NCBI RefSeq assembly: GCF_947623445.1
Contig: NC_135240.1
Location: forward strand, 8,246,001 to 8,310,000
Reading direction: 5' to 3'
Origin: Clavelina lepadiformis
Lineage: Eukaryota > Chordata > Ascidiacea > Aplousobranchia > Clavelinidae
DNA length: 64,000 bases
This document shows, piece by piece, positions 10,201 through 21,855 of the stretch. A program made the translations under genes and the position numbers. Below the pieces are notes generated by a model. The model saw only the letters and a program-made list of their open reading frames with translations. It searched no databases and was not told the origin of the DNA. Position 1 is the stretch's first letter. Each line of letters starts with the position of its first letter.

Positions 10201-11399
10201 AAGCATTATTATCCAAATGCACGTTTTAATATGTAAAGCACAATCTGCAATTATAAGAAAATGGTATTATATGGTGATGTACTCGTATGAATCGTTGCAT
10301 AAAGTCAAAGATATTGCTTATTAAACTATTGAACTACCTTAGCAAAGGCTTTTTCCCAGTTCATGATTCTTTTTTCTCTATCAAGACGATGAGTGTGTGC
10401 ATCAATAAGTTGTAATTTTCGAATTGCAATGTTTAGCTGACGTTGTTTGCTTTCATAATCATTATGAAGTTTCTTTAAAGCTTCACTTCGCTGTTCCCAA
10501 GGTATTGAATAGATATTGACAAGCCTGGTTAGTTCTTGGATTGGGGTGTGCAAGTCTGTTATGCTGAAAAATTATTTTCATTAACCTAAAAGTTCAAACC
10601 AAGTGATATTAAACAAACGACTCAAGAAACAAGATTCCTGACACCATGTAATAGCCTATAACATAATCTAACAATAAATATAAGTGAACGTTTTACAATA
10701 ATTAGGTCACGCAGATCATTAATAAAAGTAATTTGAATAAAAGCAACAATTTGTAAAAAGATTGATTTTTTAGTTATTTAAGGTTAAATTGAATTTAGTT
10801 CAGAGTAGAAGGTAGACTTAGTTGCTATGTAATTTCTAATTCTTAAGTTAGGATATAAAAGGAAACATGAAAACTTCCCATTAACATTCTTACCAGTCCA
10901 ATAATATCAGCCCAAATAGAAGTTCATAATAAGCAAAACAATTGACAAAAAAATGTATATATATAGTGGTATATATACGAAACAACATTTATGAAAATAC
11001 CTCCTAAACATTTTTCCTGTAGCAAGAGTTATCGCCACCAGTAAACTTGGGGGAAGATCATGTTGCAATAATTCATCTTTTAATTCCAAAAGTTCACTAA
11101 ATCCAGAATCCACTAATGACAGGCAGTTTAGTACACCTGAAAAGTCATACCAATAAAACAAATGTAGCTTTCACTCTTCTCATTATATCGATACTGAAAT
11201 ATAAATAAATATACTGCAATAAATACACACGAAGACAAGAAAACACTGCCTCACCATCACACAAGCAATCAAATTTATTTTGCTCTTCAATTTCCTTTTC
11301 AAGTTGTGCTGCTTTTAAGCGAGCCTCCTCTGCTTCGATAAGAGCATCTTCTTCGGGATCATCCTCTTCAACAGTCATTACAGGCTTACGGCGTTTCAT
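7294..11399 (-). CDS. Acidic coiled-coil protein of unknown function (11 exons)
   Basis: I built this model from splice sites that keep frame: 11399-11255, 11136-11001, 10563-10338, 10069-9996, 9732-9674, 9483-9388, 9311-9208, 9024-8850, 8796-8621, 8310-8229, 7493-7294. It sums to 1473 nt, 490 residues. The start is the ATG at 11399 (MKRRKPVMTVEEDD). Residues ~12-45 form a charged helix rich in E, A and K. Residues ~95-170 form a second helical segment ending MNWEKAFAK, followed by a basic RRWKFMIEAFKKK patch. Then come very acidic stretches (LSDEESDEEQ) and a Lys/Pro-rich tail. There is no signal peptide, membrane segment or named domain. The last exon could instead splice at a good donor (GCG/gtaagg) near 7330. 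I do not recognise the family. A solo tRNA and an 8405-8586 MITE sit in its introns. Confidence 0.7.
7820..7891 (+). tRNA. Solo intact tRNA-Thr (CGT)
   Basis: GCCGCTA acceptor pairs with TGGTGGC; all other stems equal the array consensus. Anticodon CGT at 7852-7854. A and B boxes are intact. There is no T run within the first ~60 nt downstream, unlike the array members, so transcription would end late. It lies in the intron between exons 11 and 10 of the minus-strand gene 7294-11399. Confidence 0.8.
8405..8586. mobile_element. hAT-type MITE with 8-bp target duplication
   Basis: Terminal inverted repeats CAGTGGCGTAGCCAG and (reverse) CATAGGCGTAGCCAG flank 182 bp. A perfect 8-bp duplication GCTTGAAG lies at 8397-8404 and 8587-8594. 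The interior has two poly-G runs and a C-rich stretch near the right end. The 8-bp duplication and CA..TG ends fit hAT. It has no coding capacity and sits in an intron of the coiled-coil gene. Confidence 0.85.
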
Positions 11400-13180
11400 G
11401 CTTACCAAATTATTTCTAAATCAACTTATGAAGCGTATCTCTGTTACTTAACCAATACTTTATTCCTTTGTTTTATTGCAGAGAACGAAAAATTGTGCAA
11501 ACGAATGTACGCTTGTAAATGTTTTATCAACAATAATAATATACCACAACTAAGTGAGGAAAATGTGGTAAGGGTTTGAGAGCAAAAACGTGCATTATAG
11601 CTGAAGAAAAATGAAGGTTTAGTAATTCGGCTCACTGCCACTAAAAACAGCAGGAAGATCAAACTCAAATATAAATAACTGCACAATTAAAACATGTTAC
11701 AGTAAATAAAAAAAAAATTAGGCTGGTAGGTTAGCAGAGTATTTGCATTAGTACCATGGGTTAGGATGCAACAAACCTTTTTTGTCTGGATGGTAAAAGA
11801 AAAACCTCATAACAAAACAAACTTTATCCAAAAAACAAAAGTCTCATATTAACGTGACCTGTCGAATGGGTAAAATGTAACCCTATTTATCACAGGTCAG
11901 TAACACGCCACATGTTATTACACTCAATGCAATGGCTGATGCTAGCCTAGTTGGTATTATCCTGTAATCACCAGTTCACAGCAAATGAACTAAATTCTAA
12001 GTTGAGCACATCTGAGTCATAATATTCCTGGAATGGCTGCTGCATACATCAACTTGTCACTTCCAACAAATGAATGTGAAATGCTCTTCATTCACGTTTG
12101 TCGTTTTGTACAATGCCATTAAAAGAAACAGACAGATATAGAGTCTAAAAGTATATGGGTTAGGCTATAAAACAACAACCAGCAGCTACCACAAGACTAG
12201 TTGTACATAGCACAAATGACAGGAACAGGTTTCTAAGGTTTCTAGCTCTTTCGAACCACTGTCAACGTGAAGAAAAAGTTTGAAATATAACGCTTATATG
12301 TCAGAAAAATATATGCAATCTATTTTAGTTAAGTCTAGTAATCTCTGAAAACGTTCAAACGATTCATTCACTTCGCTTTCAAACATATTGGTCGCTTTCT
12401 CTGGCGCGTTGTTTCTCTCTATGACGATGACCTCTGCTCAGTGAACCATAAATAAGGTAAAGTAAGGATGACTTGGACACAATAATTGAATTTTTTTAGG
12501 ATTACTTTTCCATTAGCACTTGGTGTTTGTCGTTGCAATTTCAGTAAGCTGCTTTTCTTAAAGAAATATTTTTATTAAAAGATTTGGTCTGTATGTAGAC
12601 TACGTACGTGGAATCGGCAAGTACAAACAAAATGTATGTTTGAGCAAGGTTGGAGTTACAAAAATTGTTCATGTTAAGAACGTGGAAACGGGTTAAAACC
12701 TTTTATATCCATGTCACTGCACATGATTTCACTCTTAACTATTTGTCCACACGGGATTCGTTGACATATAGCCTAGAGGTTTTCAGCTTTTTTACCCATC
12801 ATTCCAATGAAATGAAATCGGTCAGGGTCAGACACTTGGCATATGTAGAATCGAACAACCGGAGTTTGTTTTTTAAACTTGAATTGACAATTGACATAGT
12901 GAACAAAAGACTATTTGGACTGAGCGATTTTGATACAGTATAACTGAATTGTCAGTACATTGTAAATATATACTCATCAGAATTTTTCATTACACAGACA
13001 GTGCCAACCATGAAAGCAAGCTAGTTGTCTACAGTATCACGGTGTATGGGATATTTTGGATATATGTCTAATATTAACAGTTTTCTTACACTAGATATTA
13101 ATTACTGTAGGTACAACTAATGTTGCAATAACAGTTAGTATTATAAGTGCTTTGAAGAAGCTGTCATCTAATTAAAGGTC
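11400..13180. other. Intergenic region between divergent genes
   Basis: Separates the minus-strand coiled-coil gene (start 11399) from plus-strand DCTN5 (start 13181), so promoters for both are expected here. I see no RNA gene, clear repeat or conserved coding exon. Confidence 0.4.
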
Positions 13181-13726
13181 ATGGATTTGGATGATGTTTT
13201 TTATCAAAAAGAACAATATATTGAGACTGCATCAGGAAATAAAGTGAGTCGACAGTCTGTACTCTGTGGCAGTCAGAACATCGTCTTAAACGGAAAAACC
13301 ATCGTTGAAAAAGATTGCATTATTCGAGGAGATTTGGCAAACGTGCGTGTTGGAAGAAATTGCATTATTAAAAGCAGATCTGTTATTCGACCACCTTTCA
13401 AAAAATTTAATAAAGGAGTTGCTTTTTTTCCTTGTGTTGTTGGAGATCATGTTTATATAGAAGAGGACTCTATTGTCAATGCTGCTCAAGTCGGTTCTTT
13501 TGTTCATATCGGAAAAAATTGTGTGATCGGAAGAAGATGTGTTTTGAAGGACTGTTGCCAAATTGCAGACAATACAGTGTTACCGCCAGAAACAGTTGTT
13601 CCTCCATTTATGCTCTTTGGGGGCTCTCCTGGTGCACAGATAGGCGATTTGCCTGAATGCACCCAGTACCTTATGACTGATGCAACAAAACAATATTATG
13701 AACATTTCAAACCTTTGCCAAAGTGA
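13181..13726 (+). CDS. DCTN5: Dynactin subunit 5 (p25)
   Basis: A 181-residue single-exon frame that matches DCTN5 along its whole length (family about 182 residues). Near-invariant blocks include [46 protein letters not shown] and [16 protein letters not shown], with the end [20 protein letters not shown]. These form the left-handed beta-helix of hexapeptide repeats that sits in the pointed-end complex of dynactin and helps bind cargo and membranes for dynein. The start ATG aligns with the family start. The coding region has no intron. The nearest AATAAA is at 14082-14087, 355 nt past the stop. Confidence 0.97.
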   Translation: MDLDDVFYQKEQYIETASGNKVSRQSVLCGSQNIVLNGKTIVEKDCIIRGDLANVRVGRNCIIKSRSVIRPPFKKFNKGVAFFPCVVGDHVYIEEDSIVNAAQVGSFVHIGKNCVIGRRCVLKDCCQIADNTVLPPETVVPPFMLFGGSPGAQIGDLPECTQYLMTDATKQYYEHFKPLPK

Positions 13727-14434
13727 AAATGTTACCAACATTAGTAGAATTTGTATTTTATGTTCAATGTCTTCATACAAGTTGTGAAATGCTTTGTTAA
13801 GTCGGAGTGAAGAATGCTACTTCAGTAGAGTTGAGCTTAAGTTGATTTGAAAAATATGATCCATTTTTGAATTGATTTGCTTTTGCTATATGTTCGTATT
13901 CACTGAATGTCCAGCATTTTGTGCAAAGTCGTCATTCTAGGCATTTGTCTGAGACCACTTGTAGTACTTAATCTTTATTTAATTTTTTGTATTACTCTGG
14001 TGACTTCATCTAAAAGCAATTTAAAAATACTAAAATTTTTAAAGGTATTAACAAGTTGACCAACAATGATTATAAATCATAAATAAATATATACATAAAC
14101 TATAATCATGAAACAGGTACCGTAATAAAAGGGTACACTGGATTAACATGACATCTTAAGCTTCTGTGCATTTTGTGGTGTAGATCTTTTTGCACAACTT
14201 CGCATGTGTTTAGAATAGTGATACATACCATACTCAGTATTATCATACAGTTTGCCACATATTGTTTGCAGTGTTGCTTTGCTACAAGTTGGTTAGCGTA
14301 GGACTGCTATGAATAAGATGGTTTCAATTAAATTCAACACATACCATTTTAAATTGCATGCTGCTACAAAAGTTTTGCCTTCAGGTTCTTTTTTGGTATT
14401 TGCTTTAAATGCAATGTTTTGATGTTTCAAGGTT
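13727..14434. other. Intergenic, DCTN5 3' region and TMTC3 upstream region
   Basis: About 700 bp. It holds a possible DCTN5 polyadenylation signal (AATAAA, 14082-14087). No other feature is visible. The next gene is on the same strand. Confidence 0.4.
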
Positions 14435-17400
14435 ATGATGAACGACGGTCTGTTTTGTATTATTATATTTGTTTCATCTTTTCTTTTGTACATAAATTCT
14501 TGTTTCTGTGAACTGGTTTTTGATGATGTATCGGCCGTGCAAAATAACAAAGATGTTTTGGGAGAGACATCAATTTCAGCTTTACTTTGGAATGATTACT
14601 GGGGAATGTCAATGGCAAACGTATGATTTTTTGGGATTATTAAAACAAAAGCAGTTTATTGCTAATCGTATTCTTATTACATGGTAATAGCTTTATTCTG
14701 CATCAGTATTTATGATCATGATTTTTCTGTTTTAGGAAGCCAGTCACAAATCGTACCGCCCTTTCACTGTGCTGACCTACAGACTAAATCATTTTGTTTT
14801 TGGCTTAAATTCATTTTCATATCATGTTATTAATGTCATTTTAAATTGCATTGTATGCATTCTTTTGTTTTGTCTTTTTACCTTGCTGACAAAAGTATGC
14901 TATGAAGCACAGCCATTGAAAGCTCAAAAGTCAAACCTGAAAAAACACATCAAGAGAAAACAGCCGCAAAATAATGATGAACATGTGCTTGCTGATACTA
15001 CCGAAAAGCAAAGCTTCATCACTCATGTTGCAACTCTTGTTTTCTTGGTGCATCCCATTCATACTGAAGCGGTAAGCAATGAAGTTATTCTAAATTTATG
15101 TCATGACATCTATCCTGTAAAACAATTTTAAATTGAAATTAAAAATATGCTGAATAAAAAATAATATTAATGAATTTGTATCTGTTATTTATGACTTGTA
15201 AATATTTTTTGCAATGTTCAGGTAACTGGAATCGTAGGAAGAGCTGAACTATTATCTGCCATCTTTTTTATACTTGCTATTTTGAGTTATGCTCGATTCA
15301 CTGTTAAATCAATAGTGAGTGGGCCATTAGAGCATTTCTGTAGACATGGTTTTCTTTTTTGATATACATCAAGTGGTATAATAAATCGTGTCTTGTATGT
15401 TTTGTTGAGTAATAACAGTTGAAATGTTTTCTGTTACCAGTCCCAGGTGTTTGAAAAATTGGTACAACTTTTAATTTTTTTCAGGTATTGTCATTATTTT
15501 GGTGTGTGCTTGCTGTTGCCAGTAAAGAGCAAGGCATCACTGTGCTTGCTGTCTTTATTTTCTATGACATCATCCTTGTACACAAGGTACTCTTTCTAGT
15601 GTAACCTAGTAGCCATACGGTAGCCAACTACAGCATGGCATTAGGTAAATATGTTGAGTCAGTAATGTGGTTTATATCAGGCATGTCAAAGTGCTCTACT
15701 GTACATTTACCGTCCACATTTTCAATACATTTCACAGGTGTGACGTTTTGCTGTCCGAGTTGTTTGAGTACACGTAATTTAATAAAAATTGCAATATTTT
15801 GGGAAAATATATGAAATATTAGAAATGCTTCAGCTGTTTTTCTGAATAACCTTATTTGAATTAAAATTTAAATTAATTTCATTATGATGGTTTTGATTTG
15901 GGGGATTCCTTTAACACAAACAGCTTCTGCAAAAATTCGACTTTTTGACCACTGTGTATGCCTTGATTTAAGCTATGTGTTGACGGCGTCCAAAGCAAAG
16001 ACACAAAACTTGCATACATTATAGAAGCTAAATGTGTTCAGGGACTTTGAAATAGTGTTGAACGTAATTTTTGGTTAGAAAATGAAAATAGAAACACGTT
16101 GCGGGCAGCAAAATGGCTTCATGAATTTGACATGCCTGGTTTTTGTACCCGCTTTGTGGTTTAATCTCACCAAATTTTCTATTTTTTTCACAGTTGACAG
16201 TGGATGAATTCTGTCTTTTGCTTGTTACGTTTGTCCTATCTCCGAGAAAAACTAAGTTTAAACCACTGATTTTTCGGACATTTTTATGTATTTTTTTTGC
16301 CGTAAGTCTGCTAATCTGGAGATATTACATCATGCAAGGAACATTGCCTCAATTCACAGGTCCAAATTTTATTCATCAAATTTTCATTAATTGAGTTAAA
16401 GATTGACTATTACATTTTGTTCTGTTTTTATAACTTGAATTTCTGTGAAGATTACTGTAAATATGTTTACCTATTTTAGCTTTTGATAACCCTGCCGCGT
16501 CCTCCCAATTTCCTGCTCGTCATTTGACCTATAATTATATGTTACCAACTAATTTGGGGTTACTTCTAAATCCAAGTAATCTTTTGTGTGATTGGACAAT
16601 GGGAACGATTCCTCTTATACAAGATATCTGTGACATTCGCAACTTTGCAACCATAACATTTTGGTTCATCTATGGTGTTATAGGTAGGCACAATTACAAC
16701 TGAGATGGAAATTGTTTTTTTTTACTTGTTGCTTAGAATAGAAATCGTTTATCACTTTTTTGCATGATTTAATTTTTTCCTAGGTTTTTGTGCGGTATTT
16801 TTTCATGATGCTGACTGCAAGATTGCTGCTATATCTGTGGCCATTGCAACTTTTTCTTTTCTTCCTGCCTCCAATTTGTTTTTTCCAGTGGGTTTTGTCG
16901 TAGCTGAGAGAGTTTTATATCTCCCTAGTATTGGATTTTGTTTGTTGGTAGCTCTGGGTGTGTGGAAGATAAAAACGAAATAGTAAGTTCATACGGATAA
17001 CCTGTTATTTACCTTTTTGTTTGATTATTTAAAAAAAAATTTAATATTGTTGTAGAATTTTATGTGACTTTTTTGATTATTGTTGCTTGCTATCCTTTTT
17101 TAGCAAATGTGATAAGCTGGTTATGGTCTTCATTGTACTGCTTCTATTCTCATTTGCTTTCAAAACCATCCACAGAAACACTGAATGGACGTCAGAGAAA
17201 AGTTTGTTTAAAAGTGCACTAAAGGTAGCTTGTTGGCATAACAGAATAGACGTAGCTTCATTACTGGAGTATGTTCGAAATGGTCTGAATAATCACATTG
17301 AAAAGAGTAACTTTCCATATCTTTTCTGTCGTTACTGAAACTCGATATGCTGTCGTTCTTGTTTTTTTTAGTAATTCCAGTTTTTATATATGATTTTGTT

Positions 17401-20400
17401 TTGGAGATGATGTTACTGCATTCATGGAATCAATATGGGTGCCGTCATTTTTATTCTGTTGTTTGCAGCATAGCATAGAGAATAATTCCTGATTTGTCAC
17501 GCAAAATGACATTGCAAACTACTGAATTAAACAATTGTAGAAACTTTAATGTGTTACTTTTGCAATTTATCATTGCAGGTAACGAAACAAAATGCTAAGG
17601 TATGGAACAATATCGGTCATGCTTATGAACGTGAAGAAAATTATGAGAGTGCCCTCCAGTACTTTTTTCAGGTTAAAAAGAAATTAATTGACACACACTT
17701 GACATTCCTCTTGAAATTCAATTCGTTCACATGGATGTATGGTTAGATATGTGTTGTATTTGTTTTATACAGGCAACTTTGGCTCAACCAGATGACATTG
17801 GTGCTTTCATGAATGTTGGAAGAATGTATGAGCAGCTTGGTGATAAGGAAAGTGCTGAAAAGTTCTTTAAGAAAGCAAAGGCACTGTTTCCTAAAGTATG
17901 CTGACTCTAATTCATACATAAGAATGCCAGCATTATGTGTGCATGTTATTAGTAAATCGAACACTTTCTGTTAAGCCTGTCAAAGGTAAACCATATCAAG
18001 CCAGAATTGCACCCCAGCATCTCAAAGTTTACACCAGACTTGCCAATCTCATAAAACAGAATTCATCAAGGTAACTATTTTTCCCATTCACATGATATAG
18101 TGCTTTAAAATACCTCAAGTTCAGTTTTGATGCCTTTAGACTTGCAGAGGTGGACGCGCTCTACGAAGAAATACTTCGAATGAGACCTTCATTTGTTGAT
18201 GCTCATATGTATAGGTGTGAAATTAGTTTCTTTTGTTTCATATAATGTTGATTAAGTGGGTACAGTAGTTAGTAGCAAGTGCTGCCAGTTTAACGTAGTG
18301 TAGGTATAATGGTATATGTCTAAACAGAGGTGAAATATTGGTAAAGATGAATCGTCCCAAGAAAGCTCTTTTGTCATATCAAACTGCACTTCAATATTCA
18401 GAAAATAAATCTGATATCTATTTCAATATAGGTTGGTATTTTTGCTTTTAAGATCAGCTATTATCTTGCACACTACCTGTAACCAATTTTTTCATTTTAT
18501 ATCTGTGTAGGAGTGGTCTATGCATCACTGGGTAATAAAACAGGAGCAGTAGAGGCGTACACTTATGCTATATACCACAATCCCGATCATGTCATGTCTT
18601 TGTACAATTCTGCTGCCATTTTTGAGGTTGGTCCATCTTTGAATTTGATCAAAAAATTTTACCCATGTTAAAGCTGCCATCTGGATAAATGCTCTGTTTT
18701 GTAATTCTATCTGTTATATGGCATTAGATAAACGATAAATACTATAAGTTGAACAGTGCACTCGGATAAATGGCCTTACAAATCAAGCTGTAAATTGTTT
18801 GTTGCTGAAATATTTGTAGTTCATATCTTATTAGGAAACAAGAGAGCCCACTTTGCTTCGTAAAGCAAAGTCAAGAGTGGAAAGAGTTCTCAATCTTGAA
18901 CCTGATAATATTCATGCCAAAACTTTACTGGGATCTATACACATGGATCTTGGTGACAATAATGAGGCCATCAGATGGTGGAATGAAGTTTTAAAAGTCA
19001 GTTATGATTCTTTAGTGCAACGATTGGTTTCTTATCTATTCTATCCATTCAGAGTTGGTCAGTTGTTACATTATATAACTTTGGCTGCACAGGACTGACT
19101 GCATGAAGTTTTGCACAATGTTGTGGTTTTAAGTAAATATATAAGCTATGCAACACATGCATTTTAGTTCTAACTGAATTTCACAATGGCACAAACATTC
19201 CTTTTTTGATTCATCTTAAATATTTGCATGCAGACAGAACCTGATCAGAAGATAACGCTTTTTAACATTGCCCTGTTATATTCGAAAATAGGTTAGTGTT
19301 TGAAGTAACCTTAGGTACAAAAAGTTAAAAATTGTTTCAAATGTTTTGCACAAGGCAAAATCCAACAGATTTCTCATTTAAAAATATTTTGGCTAGATGG
19401 AAAAACTTCAGAATGCATTGATGCCATTAAACGTCTTTTCCAACATTATCCCAATCATAAGAAAGGTCTTGTTCTGTACGGTGATGTGATGTTGAACAAA
19501 CAAAAGAATATTGGGGAGGCACAACGGTAAGGACTCCTGTGAACGAACGACAACTAAACACTCTTGTTTTGAGTGGTTTGTTCTTTTCTAGGCAACTATT
19601 AATATTGTTGTCTAGCGATCTTGTTCATATATTGGCCACCTGATCAAAAGTGTAGGCTACATGTACAGGGCTTATAAGCAATTGATGGAGGTGGACCCTG
19701 GAAATATGCAAGGCCGCCACAACTACTGTGTGACGTTAGTAGAACAGAAAGAACTGAAAAAAGCTGAAGACTGCTTCACTGAAGCTATGATACTTGCACC
19801 AGAAGCAAATTACATTAAAGGTATCATATTCAAGCCGTAATTAATTATCCAAGGGCTGTGAGAAGTATGTGCACAAACATACCGGTCTTCTTAATTTAGA
19901 AAATCTTGCGTTGGTGCGCAATCAAAGAGCTCTGCTGGAAGCAAGCAAACGAGGCAAAAAGGAACGCGAAATTACCAACTTCAGACAAACACCTGTCGAA
20001 CCAGCACGTACAGATGCTGATTTCCTCACCCAGCAGGTTGGGTTTGCGTTGCATCCTTAACCCTTAACTTATTGGGGCTTTTTCGTGTAGTCATCTTATT
20101 AAACATAATAACGATAGCAGGCTGACAGTGTTGAAGAGGAGGTCATATACGTGGCTCAGCCGGTCAAGCGCAACGAATATTCGCTTACGGAGCAAGCAAT
20201 GAAAATTAGCGACGATCTGAAGCAACATGGGAATGAAAAGTCTGTGGACAAAAAGTTAGAAGAAGCGATGGAGGCGGTGAAAAAGTTAAAGGAACTGAAA
20301 TCGAAAGCCGATGCTCGAACGGAACAGAAGTGCAAAGTAAAAACGAATGTGGACATTAATTTCAAGAAAAAACAAGCACTGAAAGCTTTAGATGAATTGG

Positions 20401-20414
20401 AAAAGTTATTATAA
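14435..20414 (+). CDS. TMTC3: Transmembrane and TPR protein TMTC3 (20 exons)
   Basis: Exons: 14435-14620, 14736-15071, 15222-15314, 15485-15586, 16194-16359, 16480-16683, 16784-16982, 17104-17224, 17579-17671, 17773-17895, 17976-18070, 18140-18214, 18328-18431, 18511-18626, 18835-18996, 19234-19291, 19397-19526, 19669-19820, 19900-20036, 20121-20414. All have GT-AG sites, and the sum of 2946 nt gives 981 residues (human about 914). The N-terminal half is multi-pass membrane: the VFDDVSAV luminal motif in exon 1 is the GT-C type acidic pair, then [31 protein letters not shown] and [19 protein letters not shown]. From residue ~470 there are TPR repeats ([20 protein letters not shown]). The C-terminus is a Lys/Glu helix ending [14 protein letters not shown] proteins are ER O-mannosyltransferases acting on cadherin-type domains. 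Family match is strong; the exact exon 18 acceptor was chosen to keep frame. Confidence 0.93.
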
Positions 20415-20447
20415 TATTTAGCTGCATGCTCTTGTACATCGTTTATT

Positions 20448-20453
20448 AATAAA
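20448..20453 (+). promoter_or_regulatory. Polyadenylation signal of TMTC3
   Basis: AATAAA located 34 nt after the TMTC3 stop codon. Confidence 0.75.
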
Positions 20454-21855
20454 AGCACTTGCCCCGATTTTTAGAAATGCGTGTTAAATTCAGTTTCTTT
20501 TAAACTCCAAAACAAATTTACCATAATTCAAAGTATCAGAATGTTGAAAAAGGTAATCACAAGGAATTCAAAACACTTAGCGATAATTTGTTTTTTAATA
20601 GATTGTACTCCCATATATTCTGCGCCATAAAACGAGAAGTGAATATGTCTTCGTAAGTAGGTCGTGCAGCCCATAGTTAAAAAAGTCGGCTAAGTTAGGA
20701 GAACGGATATGCAAAAAGTTGATTTAAGCTTTTAGCTTATTTAGTAGACCAAGCGTAAAAATCCTGTTTTTCTGTTAACATTAAGCCTATTTAGGGTTAA
20801 ATTGAAGTTAGTTTAAATTTGAAGTTATATTTAGCTTAGGATGAAATTACTTTGTCATGAAATTTAAGTTACTGTAGTTGAATAAGAAACTGAAAATTTC
20901 CTTCAATGGTGCGACTTTTCTTGCAAAGTGATGACAGCCTAAAACCATAGCTATCACTATTGTAAATGATGATGAATCGGAAACCCTATTGTATGCACAT
21001 CCGCTGGTTGTGTGGACAGGGGTTTTTCTACAACCAAATCTACTTTCTGTGCTAGCTGGCTGCTCAGCTAGCTATTGTCTTTTTGCGTATTATAGGTGAA
21101 ATGTCAATTTGTTGATAGTGTGATAAATGAATGTCGGCCATGGCTAGTCAGGCTTGTAGTATCGCTGGCCTGTTACCATGTTCACCATTTCGCAATTGCG
21201 GTTTATTTCAATGGTGGGCTAATACAATGCCTTAGGGAGTTCCAGTGTAGAACAGTACGACAGTGCTGAGTTCTGTCACGGTAGAGTGCCTCTGGCTACG
21301 CTGCATGAAGTGACCTAAGCAAAATTTTGTATGCTAGAGTGCTAGACGTTTATATGCTAAGTTTACTTTGTGAGCAAGTAGTTGCGCTTAAACAGTCATG
21401 TAACTGTTAACTCTGTAAATGATTACTTTTCTTTTCTGTACTAGCCATCTAGTTGAAGGCAGTATTAAAGTTATTTAGGTGACATGTTTAACATTTCAAT
21501 CCAAGAAAATAGCAGAAGTAAACCGACTTAGTTAATTTATTTTTTCAGGCTAGATACGAAAGCGTGCTTGGTGTATACATTATTAAGAAAAAAAGAGTAT
21601 GCACTGTAAACATTCTTGACAGCTAAACAGGGGAATTGTACGTAGCTGGGGTATAATTAAGCAGTAATTTGCAACCAAATACAGTCAATTAATTATTATC
21701 TTTCACTCAGCGTGTTAGTAGCGAAACAGGGAATGATTGTACGCAGCTCTATGCCGTGAAAATTTGCCTTGGGTGATTTTAATTCTCGTCTTATTCTTAC
21801 CAAACTAGCGTATTAGGCATGTAAGAAATTTGTTAAACGTATTGTATTGGCAAGA
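20454..21855. other. Intergenic region TMTC3-ALDH3
   Basis: No coding exon seen. At about 20660-20700 a stretch (catagttaaaaaagtcgg ... gttaggaga) resembles the right end of the insertion at 35071-35618, so it may be a fragment of the same mobile element family. Confidence 0.4.

Noticed and set aside
12650-12943. 97-codon frame upstream of DCTN5
   Set aside because: Begins at a non-ATG codon, has no recognisable similarity and no splice context.
13181-21855. Operon-like grouping of DCTN5, TMTC3 and ALDH3
   Set aside because: Same strand, but intergenic gaps of 0.7 and 1.4 kb and separate polyadenylation signals give no sign of a shared transcript.
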